NCBI GenBank assembly: GCA_910584045.1
Contig: CAJTYO010000009.1
Span: forward strand, 1 to 64,000
DNA length: 64,000 nucleotides
Source: an uncultured Oscillospiraceae bacterium
Lineage (GTDB): Bacteria; Bacillota; Clostridia; Oscillospirales; Oscillospiraceae
Direction of reading: 5' to 3'
Part shown: piece after piece, positions 17,826 to 25,796 of the stretch
How positions within the stretch are numbered: the stretch's first letter is position 1
Layout of the letters: each line of letters starts with the position of its first letter
Program-made: the position numbers and the translations under genes
The notes under the pieces: generated by a model
What the model was told of the DNA's origin: nothing
The model's input: the letters and a program-made list of their open reading frames with translations, nothing else
Database searches by the model: none

Positions 17826-17912
17826 ATGCGGTGGGCGCAAAACGGTCTGGTTCTGCATTTTCTTGGTCAAGATGAGGCCATCTACGGGATTTGTGCGCCC
17901 TTTTTTAGGTGA
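17826..17912 (+). CDS. 28-residue leader peptide upstream of the exporter
   Basis: ATG preceded by GAGAGGGGG at 8 bases, 28 codons beginning MRWAQNGLVLH and ending CAPFFR, then TGA. The reading frame runs through both arms of the terminator-like stem and its stop lies just after the T-run. This is the layout of ribosome-controlled attenuators of drug-resistance genes: a ribosome stalled on the peptide would keep the stem open. Expression is inferred from the ribosome site and position only. Confidence 0.6.
   Translation: MRWAQNGLVLHFLGQDEAIYGICAPFFR
17833..17906 (+). promoter_or_regulatory. terminator-like attenuator in the MFS leader
   Basis: GGGCGCAAAA (17833-17842) pairs with TTGTGCGCCC (17891-17900), one mismatch, with six T directly after. 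The 48-base loop has a small GATG/CATC stem. A second GTGACA/TGTCAC hairpin follows before the exporter's ribosome site. Confidence 0.6.
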
Positions 17913-18002
17913 CAGCTGTCCTCCTAAAGGAATGTGTCACAATAAAATTGGTCGCGCCGGTCCTTTTCTTGTATTGATGAAAGAAAGGATGGCGCTGTTT
18001 TT

Positions 18003-19118
18003 ATGCCCAAAAATAAAGAATCATTTTCCCTTCCCCATCAAAAGCGGACCCTCGTCCTGCTGGAATGGGCAGTGGGTTTCCGGCCAGCGGGGAGCGTGTG
18101 GGTACTTCTGCTGGCTCTGCGGGGATATTCTCTGGTGGAAATCGGATTGGCAGAGGGACTGTTTCATGTGGTCAGCCTGTGCTGCGAGCTGCCCTCCGGG
18201 CTGCTGGCCGACGTACTGGGACGGAAGAGAACTCTGGTGGCCAGCCAGGGGATGTTTCTGCTCTCCGCTCTGTTTATGGTCGCTTTTGACAGCTCATGGG
18301 GCGTGTATCTCTCCTTGGCCGCGTCGGCCATGGCCTTCAATCTTCAATCCGGCACCCGCGAGGCCATTACCTATGAAAGTATGCTGCAGGCCGGACAGGA
18401 GGCCGACTACTTGAAGTTCTCCTCCCTGCAAAACGGGATATACCGCTTTAGCGACGGCGGAGCTATGCTGCTGGCGGGAGCCACAGTGCTTCTCGGCTGG
18501 AGGACGGCCTATCTGCTGGACGCAGGAATTGCTCTGGCGGGCCTGGCGGCAGTACTGTGCCTAACGGAGCCCGTCTGTCCGGAGCAGGAGCGAAACACCG
18601 CGTCCCTGTCCGGCTTCCCGGCGGCTATGCGGGAGACAGTTCGCGGCGCTTGGGCTCTATTGCGGACGGATGGCACGGCGGTGAGGATTATGCTGGTCAA
18701 CGCCCTGGCGGGAGCCTGCGCCACACTGACCCGGTTCTTCCTCCAGCAGCGGGTGGAGGAGGCGGTGACGGTTCCCGCTCTGCTGGGACCAGCTCTGTTC
18801 GTGCTGGGCCTGGGCGGCGGCTTAGCGGGGCTGCTGACAGGGCGGCTGGACCGGATGCCCTATGGCAAAGCTGCGGCCCTGACTATGGCGGGCGTGACGG
18901 TCTGCGCTCTGGCGGCCCGCGGAAGCTTCCTGCCAATACTGCTGGCCAGCGGTCTGGCAGCAGGGTTGCTGGACGACAGCCTGCAGCTGATCAGCGACAA
19001 ACGGCTTAACGACCGCTTCCCCTCCGCCCAGCGGGCTACGCTGGTCAGCGTAGCCTCCATGGCCTTTTCTGTTTTCATGATCCCTCTGTCGCCCCTGTTC
19101 GGACTACTGTTCTCCTAA
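18003..19118 (+). CDS. MFS exporter
   Basis: 371 residues with about 10-12 membrane helices, in the major facilitator superfamily. The loop between helices 2 and 3 carries LPSGLLADVLGRKRTL, a clear form of the MFS G-x(3)-D-x(2)-G-R-R/K motif. AAAGGATGG lies 13 bases before the ATG. Together with the leader peptide and attenuator this argues for an inducible drug or peptide exporter. Short for the family (usually about 400), but both halves are present. Confidence 0.88.
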   Translation: MPKNKESFSLPHQKRTLVLLEWAVGFRPAGSVWVLLLALRGYSLVEIGLAEGLFHVVSLCCELPSGLLADVLGRKRTLVASQGMFLLSALFMVAFDSSWGVYLSLAASAMAFNLQSGTREAITYESMLQAGQEADYLKFSSLQNGIYRFSDGGAMLLAGATVLLGWRTAYLLDAGIALAGLAAVLCLTEPVCPEQERNTASLSGFPAAMRETVRGAWALLRTDGTAVRIMLVNALAGACATLTRFFLQQRVEEAVTVPALLGPALFVLGLGGGLAGLLTGRLDRMPYGKAAALTMAGVTVCALAARGSFLPILLASGLAAGLLDDSLQLISDKRLNDRFPSAQRATLVSVASMAFSVFMIPLSPLFGLLFS

Positions 19119-19161
19119 ACGCGGCGGGATATTATGGCTATGTGCCTATAATAAACGTAAG

Positions 19162-19195
19162 GAGGCGTTCATAATTCGACGGACGCCTCTTTTTC
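19162..19195 (+). terminator. terminator of the MFS gene
   Basis: GAGGCGTTC pairs with GGACGCCTC (one G-T pair), 10-base loop, followed by six T. Confidence 0.85.
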
Positions 19196-19205
19196 ATACT
19201 TTTCT

Positions 19206-20148
19206 TTGGGAGGAGGAGAAGGCGCGGGAATGAACGAGCTGTTGAAGACGGCGCTGACGGAGGAGGACTTTCGCTTTACAGTCCTCCACAAGCTAACTCA
19301 TTTCCGGAGGTGGTATATGCTCTATAAACGGCTGGTTCAGCTCACCATCTGCCTGCATTGGTTCAATCCGCTGGTATGGCTGATGGGCCGGGAAATCAGC
19401 CGAGCCTGCGACGAGGCGGTGATTCGAGAACTGGACGAGGCGGGCCGGCTGGCCTACGGCGACACGCTGGTGCGGACCTTGGAGGCGGGAGGAAAATACG
19501 GGAACTCCCTGGCCTCCGCGACGCTTACCGAAAACGCAGAGCTGCGATGGTCTATCTGGGCAAATATCATCTGGACTACGGGGACCACATCTGGTACGAC
19601 GTGTCCGCAAAGACGGGGAACGGCTTGCAGGTTGGCTTTGTAAAGGCCGGGGACGAGGAAATCCCCAGAACCTTCTATTTCTCTGCGTCCAACCGTCGGA
19701 CGGAACGCTGCGGTGTACCGATGATATCGAGTTTACCAGCAGCTCACCGGTGAAGCCCGGAAAGTACAGGCTGTTTCTTCGGGCCACCGATGGAGACCTG
19801 GGCGGTGTGAGCGGTACATTTTCACTGTCCTCGGAACATGTGGGCGGCAGCCCGGTCAACCTGCGCCGTGAGGAGCTCCCGGAAGCTGTTAGGAAAGCCA
19901 TGAAGAACTGTGAGATCCGGGAATGGTATGTCGTGTTGTACGGCGGGCAGAGATATATCTACTATGAGGGCTTTGCCTGGAGCTTCGGCTGGCAGCCGGA
20001 GAGGTCCCGCGAGGGGTGGACCGTGGACATTGTCAAATGGCAGAAGAATGACTTTGGATATGTCCTGCTGTCCGTCCCCAAGGATGGCACCCTGACGGTC
20101 CGCGTTGAGGGCAAGCCCGTGACATATACGGAGCTGACAGCAGAATAA
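19206..20148 (+). pseudogene. decayed M56 (BlaR1/MecR1-like) peptidase gene
   Basis: Three reading frames together resemble one M56-family membrane peptidase. Frame one (19206 onward) has HKLTHFRRWYMLYKRLVQL and ICLHWFNPLVWLMGREISRACDEAV; the zinc motif HELTH has become HKLTH. Frame two covers YHLDYGDHIWYDVSAKTG, frame three VKPGKYRLFLRATDGDLGG to TELTAE. The membrane N-terminus and the middle are missing. At least two frameshifts plus deletion make it non-functional. Confidence 0.75.
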
Positions 20149-20173
20149 CCCGCCCGGTATAAAACAGCCTGTT

Positions 20174-20215
20174 AAAAGCCCTCTGCGGGAGCAAAACTCC
20201 TGCGGAGGGCTTTTT
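20174..20215. terminator. bidirectional terminator
   Basis: AAAAGCCCTCTGCGGGAG and CTCCTGCGGAGGGCTTTT pair (two G-T pairs) around CAAAA, with A and T runs on both sides. It separates the M56 remnant from the hydantoinase. Confidence 0.85.
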
Positions 20216-20224
20216 GACAGGCTG

Positions 20225-20253
20225 GAGCGTATCCTGCGCAAGCGGATACGCTC
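20225..20253 (-). terminator. hairpin after the hydantoinase gene
   Basis: GAGCGTATCC pairs with GGATACGCTC, loop of 9, five bases after the hydantoinase stop on the minus strand. No T-run; the bidirectional terminator follows it. Confidence 0.6.
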
Positions 20254-20258
20254 TCTCC

Positions 20259-21629
20259 TTATAACTGGCACTTCCCCCTTGGGATAAACTGCCCGCCGGT
20301 CTCCAGAATCCGGCCCCGGTCCACAGCCAATCGGCCGCGGAGGTACACCTGGACCACGGAACCAACTGTCTGCCACCCCTCGTATGGGGTGTAATCCACG
20401 TTCTGCGCTTGGTCCCCGGCGGTAATGATCTGATTGGCGCTGGGGTCATAGACCACGATGTCCGCATCGGAGCCAGGGGCGACAATCCCTTTCCGGGGCC
20501 AACAGCCATAGAGCTTGGCGGGACCCTCGCAGAGGAGGCGGCACATATCCGCCGGTGTGATTCGCCCCGCCGCCACGCCGCAGGTATACAGCAGCACCCC
20601 CCGGTGTTCCACGCCGGGCAGGCCACCGGGAATCCTGGTAAAGTCGTACTGTCCCGCCCGCTTCTGAGCGGTGGTAAAGGAGCAGTGGTCGGTTGCTACG
20701 GTTTGGATTTCTCCGGAGCGCAGGGCCTCCCAGAGGGCCTCCCGGTCCGCCGCTTTCCGGATGGGGGGCGCGCAGACAAACTTGGCCGCCTCCATATAAT
20801 CCGGGTTGTCATAGACCCCCTCCTCCAACAGCAGATAGTGGGGACAGGTCTCCACAAACACCGTCTGTCCCCGCCGCCGGGCGGCGCGGACCTCCTCCAG
20901 TGACTCCCTGGCAGACAGGTGAACGATGATCACTGGCACGTCTGCCAGCTGGGCCAGCCGCAGCAGGTGGCTTACCGCCTCAGCCTCCAGAGCCGCAGGC
21001 CGGGTACGCGGGTGGGAGGCGGGCGACATGCGGCCCTCCAACCTCGCCTGGGCCGTAAGAGCACGGATGACACCGTCGTTTTCGCAGTGGACCCCCGCCA
21101 CGCCGCCCAGCTCTTTCAGCCGCAGGAGGGCGCGGTACATATCCCCCTCGGATATCATCATGGCGGGATAGGTCATGTACATCTTAAAAGAGGTGATGCC
21201 CAAGGCCATCATCTCCCCCAATTCCCGGGAGACGCCCTCGCTCCAGTCGTCGATTGTCATATGGAAGCCGTAGTCGCAGGCAGCACGGCCCTCCGCCTTT
21301 TTCCGCCAACGCGCCAGACCGCAGGCAAGTGTCTCCCCCTTGTCCGGAGCGGCGAAGTCCACCACCGTGGTGGTGCCGCCTCGCAGCGCCGCCCGGCCGC
21401 CGGTGGCGAAGTCGTCGGCGGTAATGGTGCCGCAGACCTCCAGGTCAAAATGGGTGTGGCCGTCGATGAAGCCGGGGAAAAGCAGCTTTCCGGTACAGTC
21501 CACCGTCGATGCGTCTCTGGCAGAGATATCCGTTCCCACAGCAGACACCCGCTCTCCCTCGATCAGAACGTCGGCCCGCGTCTCCCCCTGAGCCGAGACG
21601 ACAGTCCCGCCCCGCAGCAGCGTCTTCAT
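20259..21629 (-). CDS. dihydropyrimidinase / D-hydantoinase
   Basis: 456 residues from the ATG at 21629 (AAGGAGG 8 bases upstream). Cyclic-amidohydrolase fold: metal ligands in GHTHFD, carboxylated lysine in ITSFKMYMTYP, then HCEND, VHLSARES and DHCSFT, with the C-terminal QNVDYTPYEGW typical of hydantoinases. It hydrolyses dihydropyrimidines or 5-substituted hydantoins. It stands alone with its own promoter and terminator; no dihydropyrimidine dehydrogenase or ureidopropionase is adjacent, so the substrate is open. Confidence 0.9.
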   Translation of the reverse strand: MKTLLRGGTVVSAQGETRADVLIEGERVSAVGTDISARDASTVDCTGKLLFPGFIDGHTHFDLEVCGTITADDFATGGRAALRGGTTTVVDFAAPDKGETLACGLARWRKKAEGRAACDYGFHMTIDDWSEGVSRELGEMMALGITSFKMYMTYPAMMISEGDMYRALLRLKELGGVAGVHCENDGVIRALTAQARLEGRMSPASHPRTRPAALEAEAVSHLLRLAQLADVPVIIVHLSARESLEEVRAARRRGQTVFVETCPHYLLLEEGVYDNPDYMEAAKFVCAPPIRKAADREALWEALRSGEIQTVATDHCSFTTAQKRAGQYDFTRIPGGLPGVEHRGVLLYTCGVAAGRITPADMCRLLCEGPAKLYGCWPRKGIVAPGSDADIVVYDPSANQIITAGDQAQNVDYTPYEGWQTVGSVVQVYLRGRLAVDRGRILETGGQFIPRGKCQL

Positions 21630-21665
21630 AGCGATTCCTCCTTGAAGATATATTCCTCTGCACAG

Positions 21666-21671
21666 AGTATA
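21666..21671 (-). promoter_or_regulatory. extended -10 promoter of the hydantoinase
   Basis: TGGTATACT on the minus strand, 30-40 bases before the start; no good -35 at 17 bases. The same GTGGTATACT decamer occurs at the MATE and 25-codon-gene promoters. Confidence 0.5.
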
Positions 21672-21720
21672 CCACAGAATCCGCTTCTCCGCCAGCGGGA
21701 TTGGCATTCTTCGGGAAATT

Positions 21721-21993
21721 TTATCCCTTTGCCGGATAGCCAGACAGCTCCGCCAAAGTCCGCCCAATATCCAGCGTCCACACACAAGCTCTGCGCCCGG
21801 TTTTCCTGGAACGCAGAGCACTGCCTTTTATTGACGCAGATGATATAGCGGGCCCGGGCTGCCATACATTTATCAGAGCCCGCAGCAGATTCCTCTGCTC
21901 TCCGGCATCTTCCAGAATCGTGATGTCCCGGTACTGTTCCTCATCCGCCAATATTTGACGAATCAGATAGCGTCGCTGTTCCTCGCGGGTCAT
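21721..21993 (-). pseudogene. remnant of a macrodomain / SirTM operon
   Basis: The start (MTREEQRRYLIRQIL, with GGGAGG before the ATG) and RNLLRALINVW match the beginning of protein-ADP-ribose hydrolases with a macrodomain. The far end, read across two frames (ARYIICVNKRQ, then DIGRTLAEL), resembles the C-terminus of the sirtuin (SirTM) that follows such macrodomain genes. The roughly 500 codons expected between are gone and there is a frameshift, so one deletion probably joined the first gene to the end of the second. Confidence 0.5.
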
Positions 21994-22021
21994 GGATCTA
22001 CCTCCCGCGCTGCCCTGCATA

Positions 22022-22651
22022 TTATTTGCTCACTACGGAGATTCTCTCCTGAATATGGCTCCCCTCTGCAAGCTCATCCACCACCGCGATAGCGTAGTCG
22101 GCATAGCTGATGACGCTCTCGCCTCTGCTGTTCCGAATCAGCTCCTCGCCGCCCAGGGTGTACGCGCCGGTGCGGCTCCCCTCGGCCTGAAAGTCACCGG
22201 CTGGGCTGATGTAAGTCCATTTTACATCCGTCCGACCCCGCAGGAACTTGAGCGCCTGGTCGTGCGCCGCGGCCATAGGCTTAAACGCATCGGGAAAGTC
22301 GGGGCCGTCGGCCACGGTAACGGTGTGCTCTGGATTGACATACAAGCTCCCCGCGCCGCCCACAACAACCAGCCGGATCTCCGAACCGGACAGCGCGCCG
22401 CACAGATGCTCCACCGCCTGGGGAATCTGGTGGATGGCGTCCGGCGTCCAGACGCCGAAAGCATCCACTACCGCGTCGAAACCCGCAAGGTCGGCGGCGG
22501 TCAGCTGAAACAGATTCTTCACCACGGCCTTAGGCGCGGCGGACCGGTTCTCTCCTCGGACGACGGCAGTAACATCCAGACCCCGGTCCAGAGCCTCTTT
22601 GACAATCAGGCGTCCAGCCTTGCCATTGGCGCAGATTACAGCAATTTTCAT
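22022..22651 (-). CDS. NAD(P)-binding atypical SDR / NmrA-like protein
   Basis: 209 residues from the ATG at 22651 (GGAGG 9 bases upstream). Rossmann start IAVICANGKAGRLIV with the glycine pattern GxxGxxG in altered form, followed by TAVVRG, DAVVDAFG and VVVGGAG typical of atypical short-chain dehydrogenases that act as NADPH sensors or quinone/flavin reductases. Substrate unknown. The promoter carries a palindrome, suggesting repression by an unlinked regulator. Confidence 0.85.
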   Translation of the reverse strand: MKIAVICANGKAGRLIVKEALDRGLDVTAVVRGENRSAAPKAVVKNLFQLTAADLAGFDAVVDAFGVWTPDAIHQIPQAVEHLCGALSGSEIRLVVVGGAGSLYVNPEHTVTVADGPDFPDAFKPMAAAHDQALKFLRGRTDVKWTYISPAGDFQAEGSRTGAYTLGGEELIRNSRGESVISYADYAIAVVDELAEGSHIQERISVVSK

Positions 22652-22708
22652 TGATTTGTACCTCCGTAAGATCATTTTCAACGCAGAGATGCCCCCTTCG
22701 TTGTCTGT

Positions 22709-22737
22709 ATCATAGCAGACCTTCTGAAGGCTGAAAA
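22709..22737 (-). promoter_or_regulatory. promoter with operator-like palindrome
   Basis: TTTTCA, 17 bases, TATGAT on the minus strand; the spacer contains the near-perfect palindrome CCTTCAGAAGG (22720-22730). Confidence 0.45.
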
Positions 22738-22817
22738 GTACGCACAAAAAAGTGCCTATGGCACAAAATAGATACTCTTGCGTTATTGAGATGTCTGGAG
22801 CTGAAAATTTCTATGAA

Positions 22818-22878
22818 AAGCTCCCGCCCGTTTGCATGAGCACCCCCGGAGGGGCGCTCACCGCAAACGGGCGGGCTT
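22818..22878. terminator. long GC-rich double hairpin
   Basis: Outer stem AAG-CCCGCCCGTTTGC (one bulge) 22818-22835 with 22863-22878, inner stem GAGC-CCCC/GGGG-GCTC. On the plus strand a short CTTAGA/TCTAAG hairpin and six T follow. Terminates something in the stretch to 23001 or shields the reductase promoter. A 25-codon frame on the minus strand (22889-22966) has no ribosome site. Nothing else is seen between 22738 and 23001. Confidence 0.55.
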
Positions 22879-23001
22879 AGAACTGTCTCTAAGATTTTTT
22901 CTGCTTTTCCGCTGTCCGGACTTCATCAGAGTTCTGTTTCGACACAGCGGAGGCTGTTGTCTCCATGTGAGACGCGTATCACGTTCAGGCATTAGTATCA
23001 T

Positions 23002-23032
23002 AAAAATAAAAAACCCACGCCTGACAGCGTGG
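23002..23032 (-). terminator. terminator of the 25-codon gene
   Basis: CCACGC/GCGTGG stem with 6-base loop followed on the minus strand by GTTTTTTATTTTT, 33 bases after the small gene's stop. Confidence 0.85.
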
Positions 23033-23065
23033 CCTTCCAATCTTTCTTAACGCCGGGGAGTGGGG

Positions 23066-23143
23066 TTACCGCTCGCTGCTGGTGGTTTCGCGCTCACCGA
23101 AGATCATGTCGTCAATATCGACACCGGTGAAGAGAATGGTCAT
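23066..23143 (-). CDS. 25-residue small protein with own promoter and terminator
   Basis: ATG with GGAAGTGATAGCAGAA upstream, 25 codons starting MTILFTGVDIDDMIFGER and ending SER, then TAA. It is bracketed by a strong promoter (23181-23209) and a textbook terminator (23002-23032), giving a message of about 170 bases. No membrane helix; acidic centre, Ser/Thr/Glu tail. I do not recognise it. An sRNA with a fortuitous frame is the alternative. Confidence 0.6.
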   Translation of the reverse strand: MTILFTGVDIDDMIFGERETTSSER

Positions 23144-23180
23144 TTCTGCTATCACTTCCTTCCCATATTAGATTAATTGT

Positions 23181-23209
23181 AGTATACCACAGGTAAGCGG
23201 AATATGCAA
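23181..23209 (-). promoter_or_regulatory. promoter of the 25-codon gene
   Basis: TTGCAT, 17 bases, TATACT on the minus strand, extended by TGG before the -10. Confidence 0.8.
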
Positions 23210-23259
23210 GAGGTTTTCGCAAAAATATTCCGAAATTTTGCGCAGGCCCGCCCATCTCC

Positions 23260-23288
23260 TTGTCAGGCGGCAGCTTAGATGGTAAAAT
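23260..23288 (+). promoter_or_regulatory. promoter of the alpha-galactosidase
   Basis: TTGTCA, 17 bases, TAAAAT; transcript start near 23295, just upstream of the ribosome site GAAAGGAG. Confidence 0.75.
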
Positions 23289-23318
23289 AAAAAAACACCC
23301 GAGAAAGGAGCATCCCCT

Positions 23319-25637
23319 ATGATTCGTATTGACAACGGCTTCTTCCTGCTGGAAACGCAGCAGACCACTTATTGCTTCCGGGTAACAGAGCGGGGGTTTT
23401 TGCAGCATTTGTACTACGGCCGCCGCCTGGACTTGTCCGGCGGCTGGCAGGCGCTGGTCCCCCAGGTCCGGCATCTGCCGGGAAACGCCGCCGGCTGGGA
23501 CGGCGTGAGCCTGGAGGATATGGCGCTGGAGACCTCCGCCCCGGGGCTGGGCGACCTGCGGGAGAGCATGGTCACGGTCCGCACTGCCAGAGGCGATACG
23601 CTGACGGATTTTCGCTTCGAGACGGCGGAAATTCTGGAGGAGAAGCCGGAGCTGGATGGATTGCCCTCGTCATATGGCGGGAGCCGGAGCCTGCGGGTCA
23701 CGCTGCTGGAGCAGGGCGGTGAACTGCGGCTGGAACTGCTGTACACCACCTTTGACAGCTGCGACGTCATCACCCGCTCCGCCCGGCTAACCAACCTGGG
23801 GCGGGAGCCGGTGACGATTTTGCGGCTCCTCAGCAACCAGGTGGACTTTCCGGATCAGAACTATGTCCTCACCACCTTCAACGGCGCGTGGGCTCGGGAA
23901 TTTGAGCCCGCCGACACCCCCTGCGGCCCTGGGACCATCATCAGCGGCAGCCGGACAGGCTGCTCCTCTAACCGGGCCAATCCCTTTGTCATGCTGCGCC
24001 GGAGGGGTGCGGACGAGGAGTGGGGGGACTGCTGCGGCTTCCACCTGCTCTACAGCGGCGATCATTTTGAGTGCGCCGACGGCAACGCCTATGGGAAGCT
24101 GCGCTTCCTCCAGGGTATCCAGCCGGAGGGCTTCTCTTGGCAGCTGGAACCAGGGGAACGCTTTACCGCACCAGAGGCGGCCATGGCCTATGGCCGGGGT
24201 CTGATGGCGATGAGCAACGCCCTCCACGCGTTTATCCGGGAGCACGTGGTCCGAGGCGCATGGAGAGACCGGCCCAGGCCAGTGCTGGTTAACAGCTGGG
24301 AGAGCTTCTACTTTCACTTCAGTCAACGGGACTTGCTGCGGCTGGCCCGACAGGGGAAGTCCTTGGGAGCAGAGCTGTTCGTACTGGACGACGGCTGGTT
24401 CGGAAAGCGGGACGGAGATAGCTGCTCCCTGGGGGACTGGGATCAGGTCCATAGGAGGAAGCTGCCCGACGGACTGGGGGGCCTGGCTGATCGGGTGCGG
24501 GCACTGGGAATGGACTTCGGATTGTGGGTGGAGCCGGAGATGGTCAGCGAAGACAGCTGCCTTTTCAGAGCCCACCCCGACTGGATTCTGGGTCGCCCGG
24601 GACAGGCCATGGGCCGGAATCAATACATTTTGGACTTGAGCCGCCGTGAGGTGCAGGATCACCTGATCTCGGTACTGTCCGACGTGTTTGAGGACGCCCG
24701 GCCCGCCTATGTCAAGTGGGATATGAACCGGATTATGACGGACAGCTGCTCCCCCGCTCTGCCTCCGGATCGGCAGGGAGAGGTCCGTCACCGGTATATC
24801 CTGGGGTTGTACCGGGTGCTGGGAGCACTTACGGCTCGGTTTCCCCGGCTCCTGTTCGAGGGCTGCGCCAGCGGCGGCAACCGGACCGACCCGGGAATGC
24901 TGTGCTTCATGCCCCAGATCTGGCTGTCGGACAACACCGACGCGCTGTGCCGCTGCCGCATCCAGTACAACGCCAGCTTCGGCTATCCCCAGTCGGTGAT
25001 GGGCACCCATGTCAGCGCCAGCCCGAACCACCAGACTCTGCGCAAAACACCTCTGGACAGCCGGTTCAATGCGGCGGCCTTCGGGTTGCTGGGGTACGAG
25101 CTGGACTTGTGCAGCCTGTCGGAGCGGGAAAAAAACAGGGTGGCGGGACAGATCGCCTTCTATAAAAAGTACCGGAATGTATTGCAGTTTGGACAGCTCT
25201 ACCGCCTGCGGGGCGGCGAGAACGGGTTGTGGCAGATGATGGCGGTGTCCTCGGACCGGAGGACCGCCCTCACGGTGCTGCTCCAGCAGGAGAACCGGCC
25301 CAACGCTCCCGCCCTGCAGCTGCTGGCCCGGGGGTTGTCGCCCCACGGGATCTACCATCTCTCCGTCCGCCCCACACCGGCGGAGTTGAGAGACTTCGGG
25401 TCCTTGATAAACATGATCTCTCCGGTACGCCTCCATCCCGGCTCCCTGGTAGAAGAAGCGGCGGCAAAAGTGGTCCGTCTGCCTGCGGAGAAGGAAAATC
25501 TGACCGCCTCCGGGGACCTGCTCATGCAGTGCGGCGCGTGGCTGAAACAGAGCTTTTCCGGCACAGGCTATGACGGAAAGACCCGAGTGATGGGCGACTG
25601 CGGCAGCAGACTGTACGTCCTGGAGGAGCAGGGATAG
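23319..25637 (+). CDS. alpha-galactosidase, GH36
   Basis: 772 residues, complete for GH36. The beta-sandwich N-domain (1-300) is followed by the barrel with VLVNSWESFYFHF, FVLDDGWFGKRD, the nucleophile Asp468 in YVKWDMNR, FEGCASGGNR and the acid/base Asp538 in IWLSDNTDA. No signal peptide, so it acts in the cytoplasm on imported raffinose-type oligosaccharides or melibiose. No sugar transporter is adjacent. Single-gene unit with a near-consensus promoter and GAAAGGAGC ribosome site. Confidence 0.95.
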   Translation: MIRIDNGFFLLETQQTTYCFRVTERGFLQHLYYGRRLDLSGGWQALVPQVRHLPGNAAGWDGVSLEDMALETSAPGLGDLRESMVTVRTARGDTLTDFRFETAEILEEKPELDGLPSSYGGSRSLRVTLLEQGGELRLELLYTTFDSCDVITRSARLTNLGREPVTILRLLSNQVDFPDQNYVLTTFNGAWAREFEPADTPCGPGTIISGSRTGCSSNRANPFVMLRRRGADEEWGDCCGFHLLYSGDHFECADGNAYGKLRFLQGIQPEGFSWQLEPGERFTAPEAAMAYGRGLMAMSNALHAFIREHVVRGAWRDRPRPVLVNSWESFYFHFSQRDLLRLARQGKSLGAELFVLDDGWFGKRDGDSCSLGDWDQVHRRKLPDGLGGLADRVRALGMDFGLWVEPEMVSEDSCLFRAHPDWILGRPGQAMGRNQYILDLSRREVQDHLISVLSDVFEDARPAYVKWDMNRIMTDSCSPALPPDRQGEVRHRYILGLYRVLGALTARFPRLLFEGCASGGNRTDPGMLCFMPQIWLSDNTDALCRCRIQYNASFGYPQSVMGTHVSASPNHQTLRKTPLDSRFNAAAFGLLGYELDLCSLSEREKNRVAGQIAFYKKYRNVLQFGQLYRLRGGENGLWQMMAVSSDRRTALTVLLQQENRPNAPALQLLARGLSPHGIYHLSVRPTPAELRDFGSLINMISPVRLHPGSLVEEAAAKVVRLPAEKENLTASGDLLMQCGAWLKQSFSGTGYDGKTRVMGDCGSRLYVLEEQG

Positions 25638-25746
25638 CACGGTTTTCTGATAAAAAATTTGAAAAGCTATACGGGCTCCACAGCGAGCTGAAAGCGGCCG
25701 AGGTTCCGGCTTTTACCCCGGGGCAGGAGGGAAAACAGGAAGAAAA

Positions 25747-25788
25747 GGAGCAAATCGGCGCGACCTTACGGACGCGCCGATTTGCTCC
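25747..25788 (-). terminator. terminator of the dehydratase operon
   Basis: A 16-bp perfect stem (GGAGCAAATCGGCGCG), loop of 10, followed on the minus strand by CTTTTCTT. It begins 8 bases after the dehydratase stop. Confidence 0.85.
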
Positions 25789-25796
25789 AGCTGCTG

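Noticed and set aside
17863..18414. 183-codon plus-strand frame overlapping the MFS start
   Set aside because: It overlaps the MFS gene in another frame, has no ribosome site, and its residues (Cys/Trp-rich) look like an out-of-frame reading.
22889..22966. Second 25-codon frame near the small gene
   Set aside because: It has no ribosome site and no promoter of its own; it ends at a hairpin but nothing supports translation.
23787..25640. 617-codon minus-strand open frame antisense to alpha-galactosidase
   Set aside because: GC-rich shadow frame; the plus strand carries all GH36 catalytic motifs.
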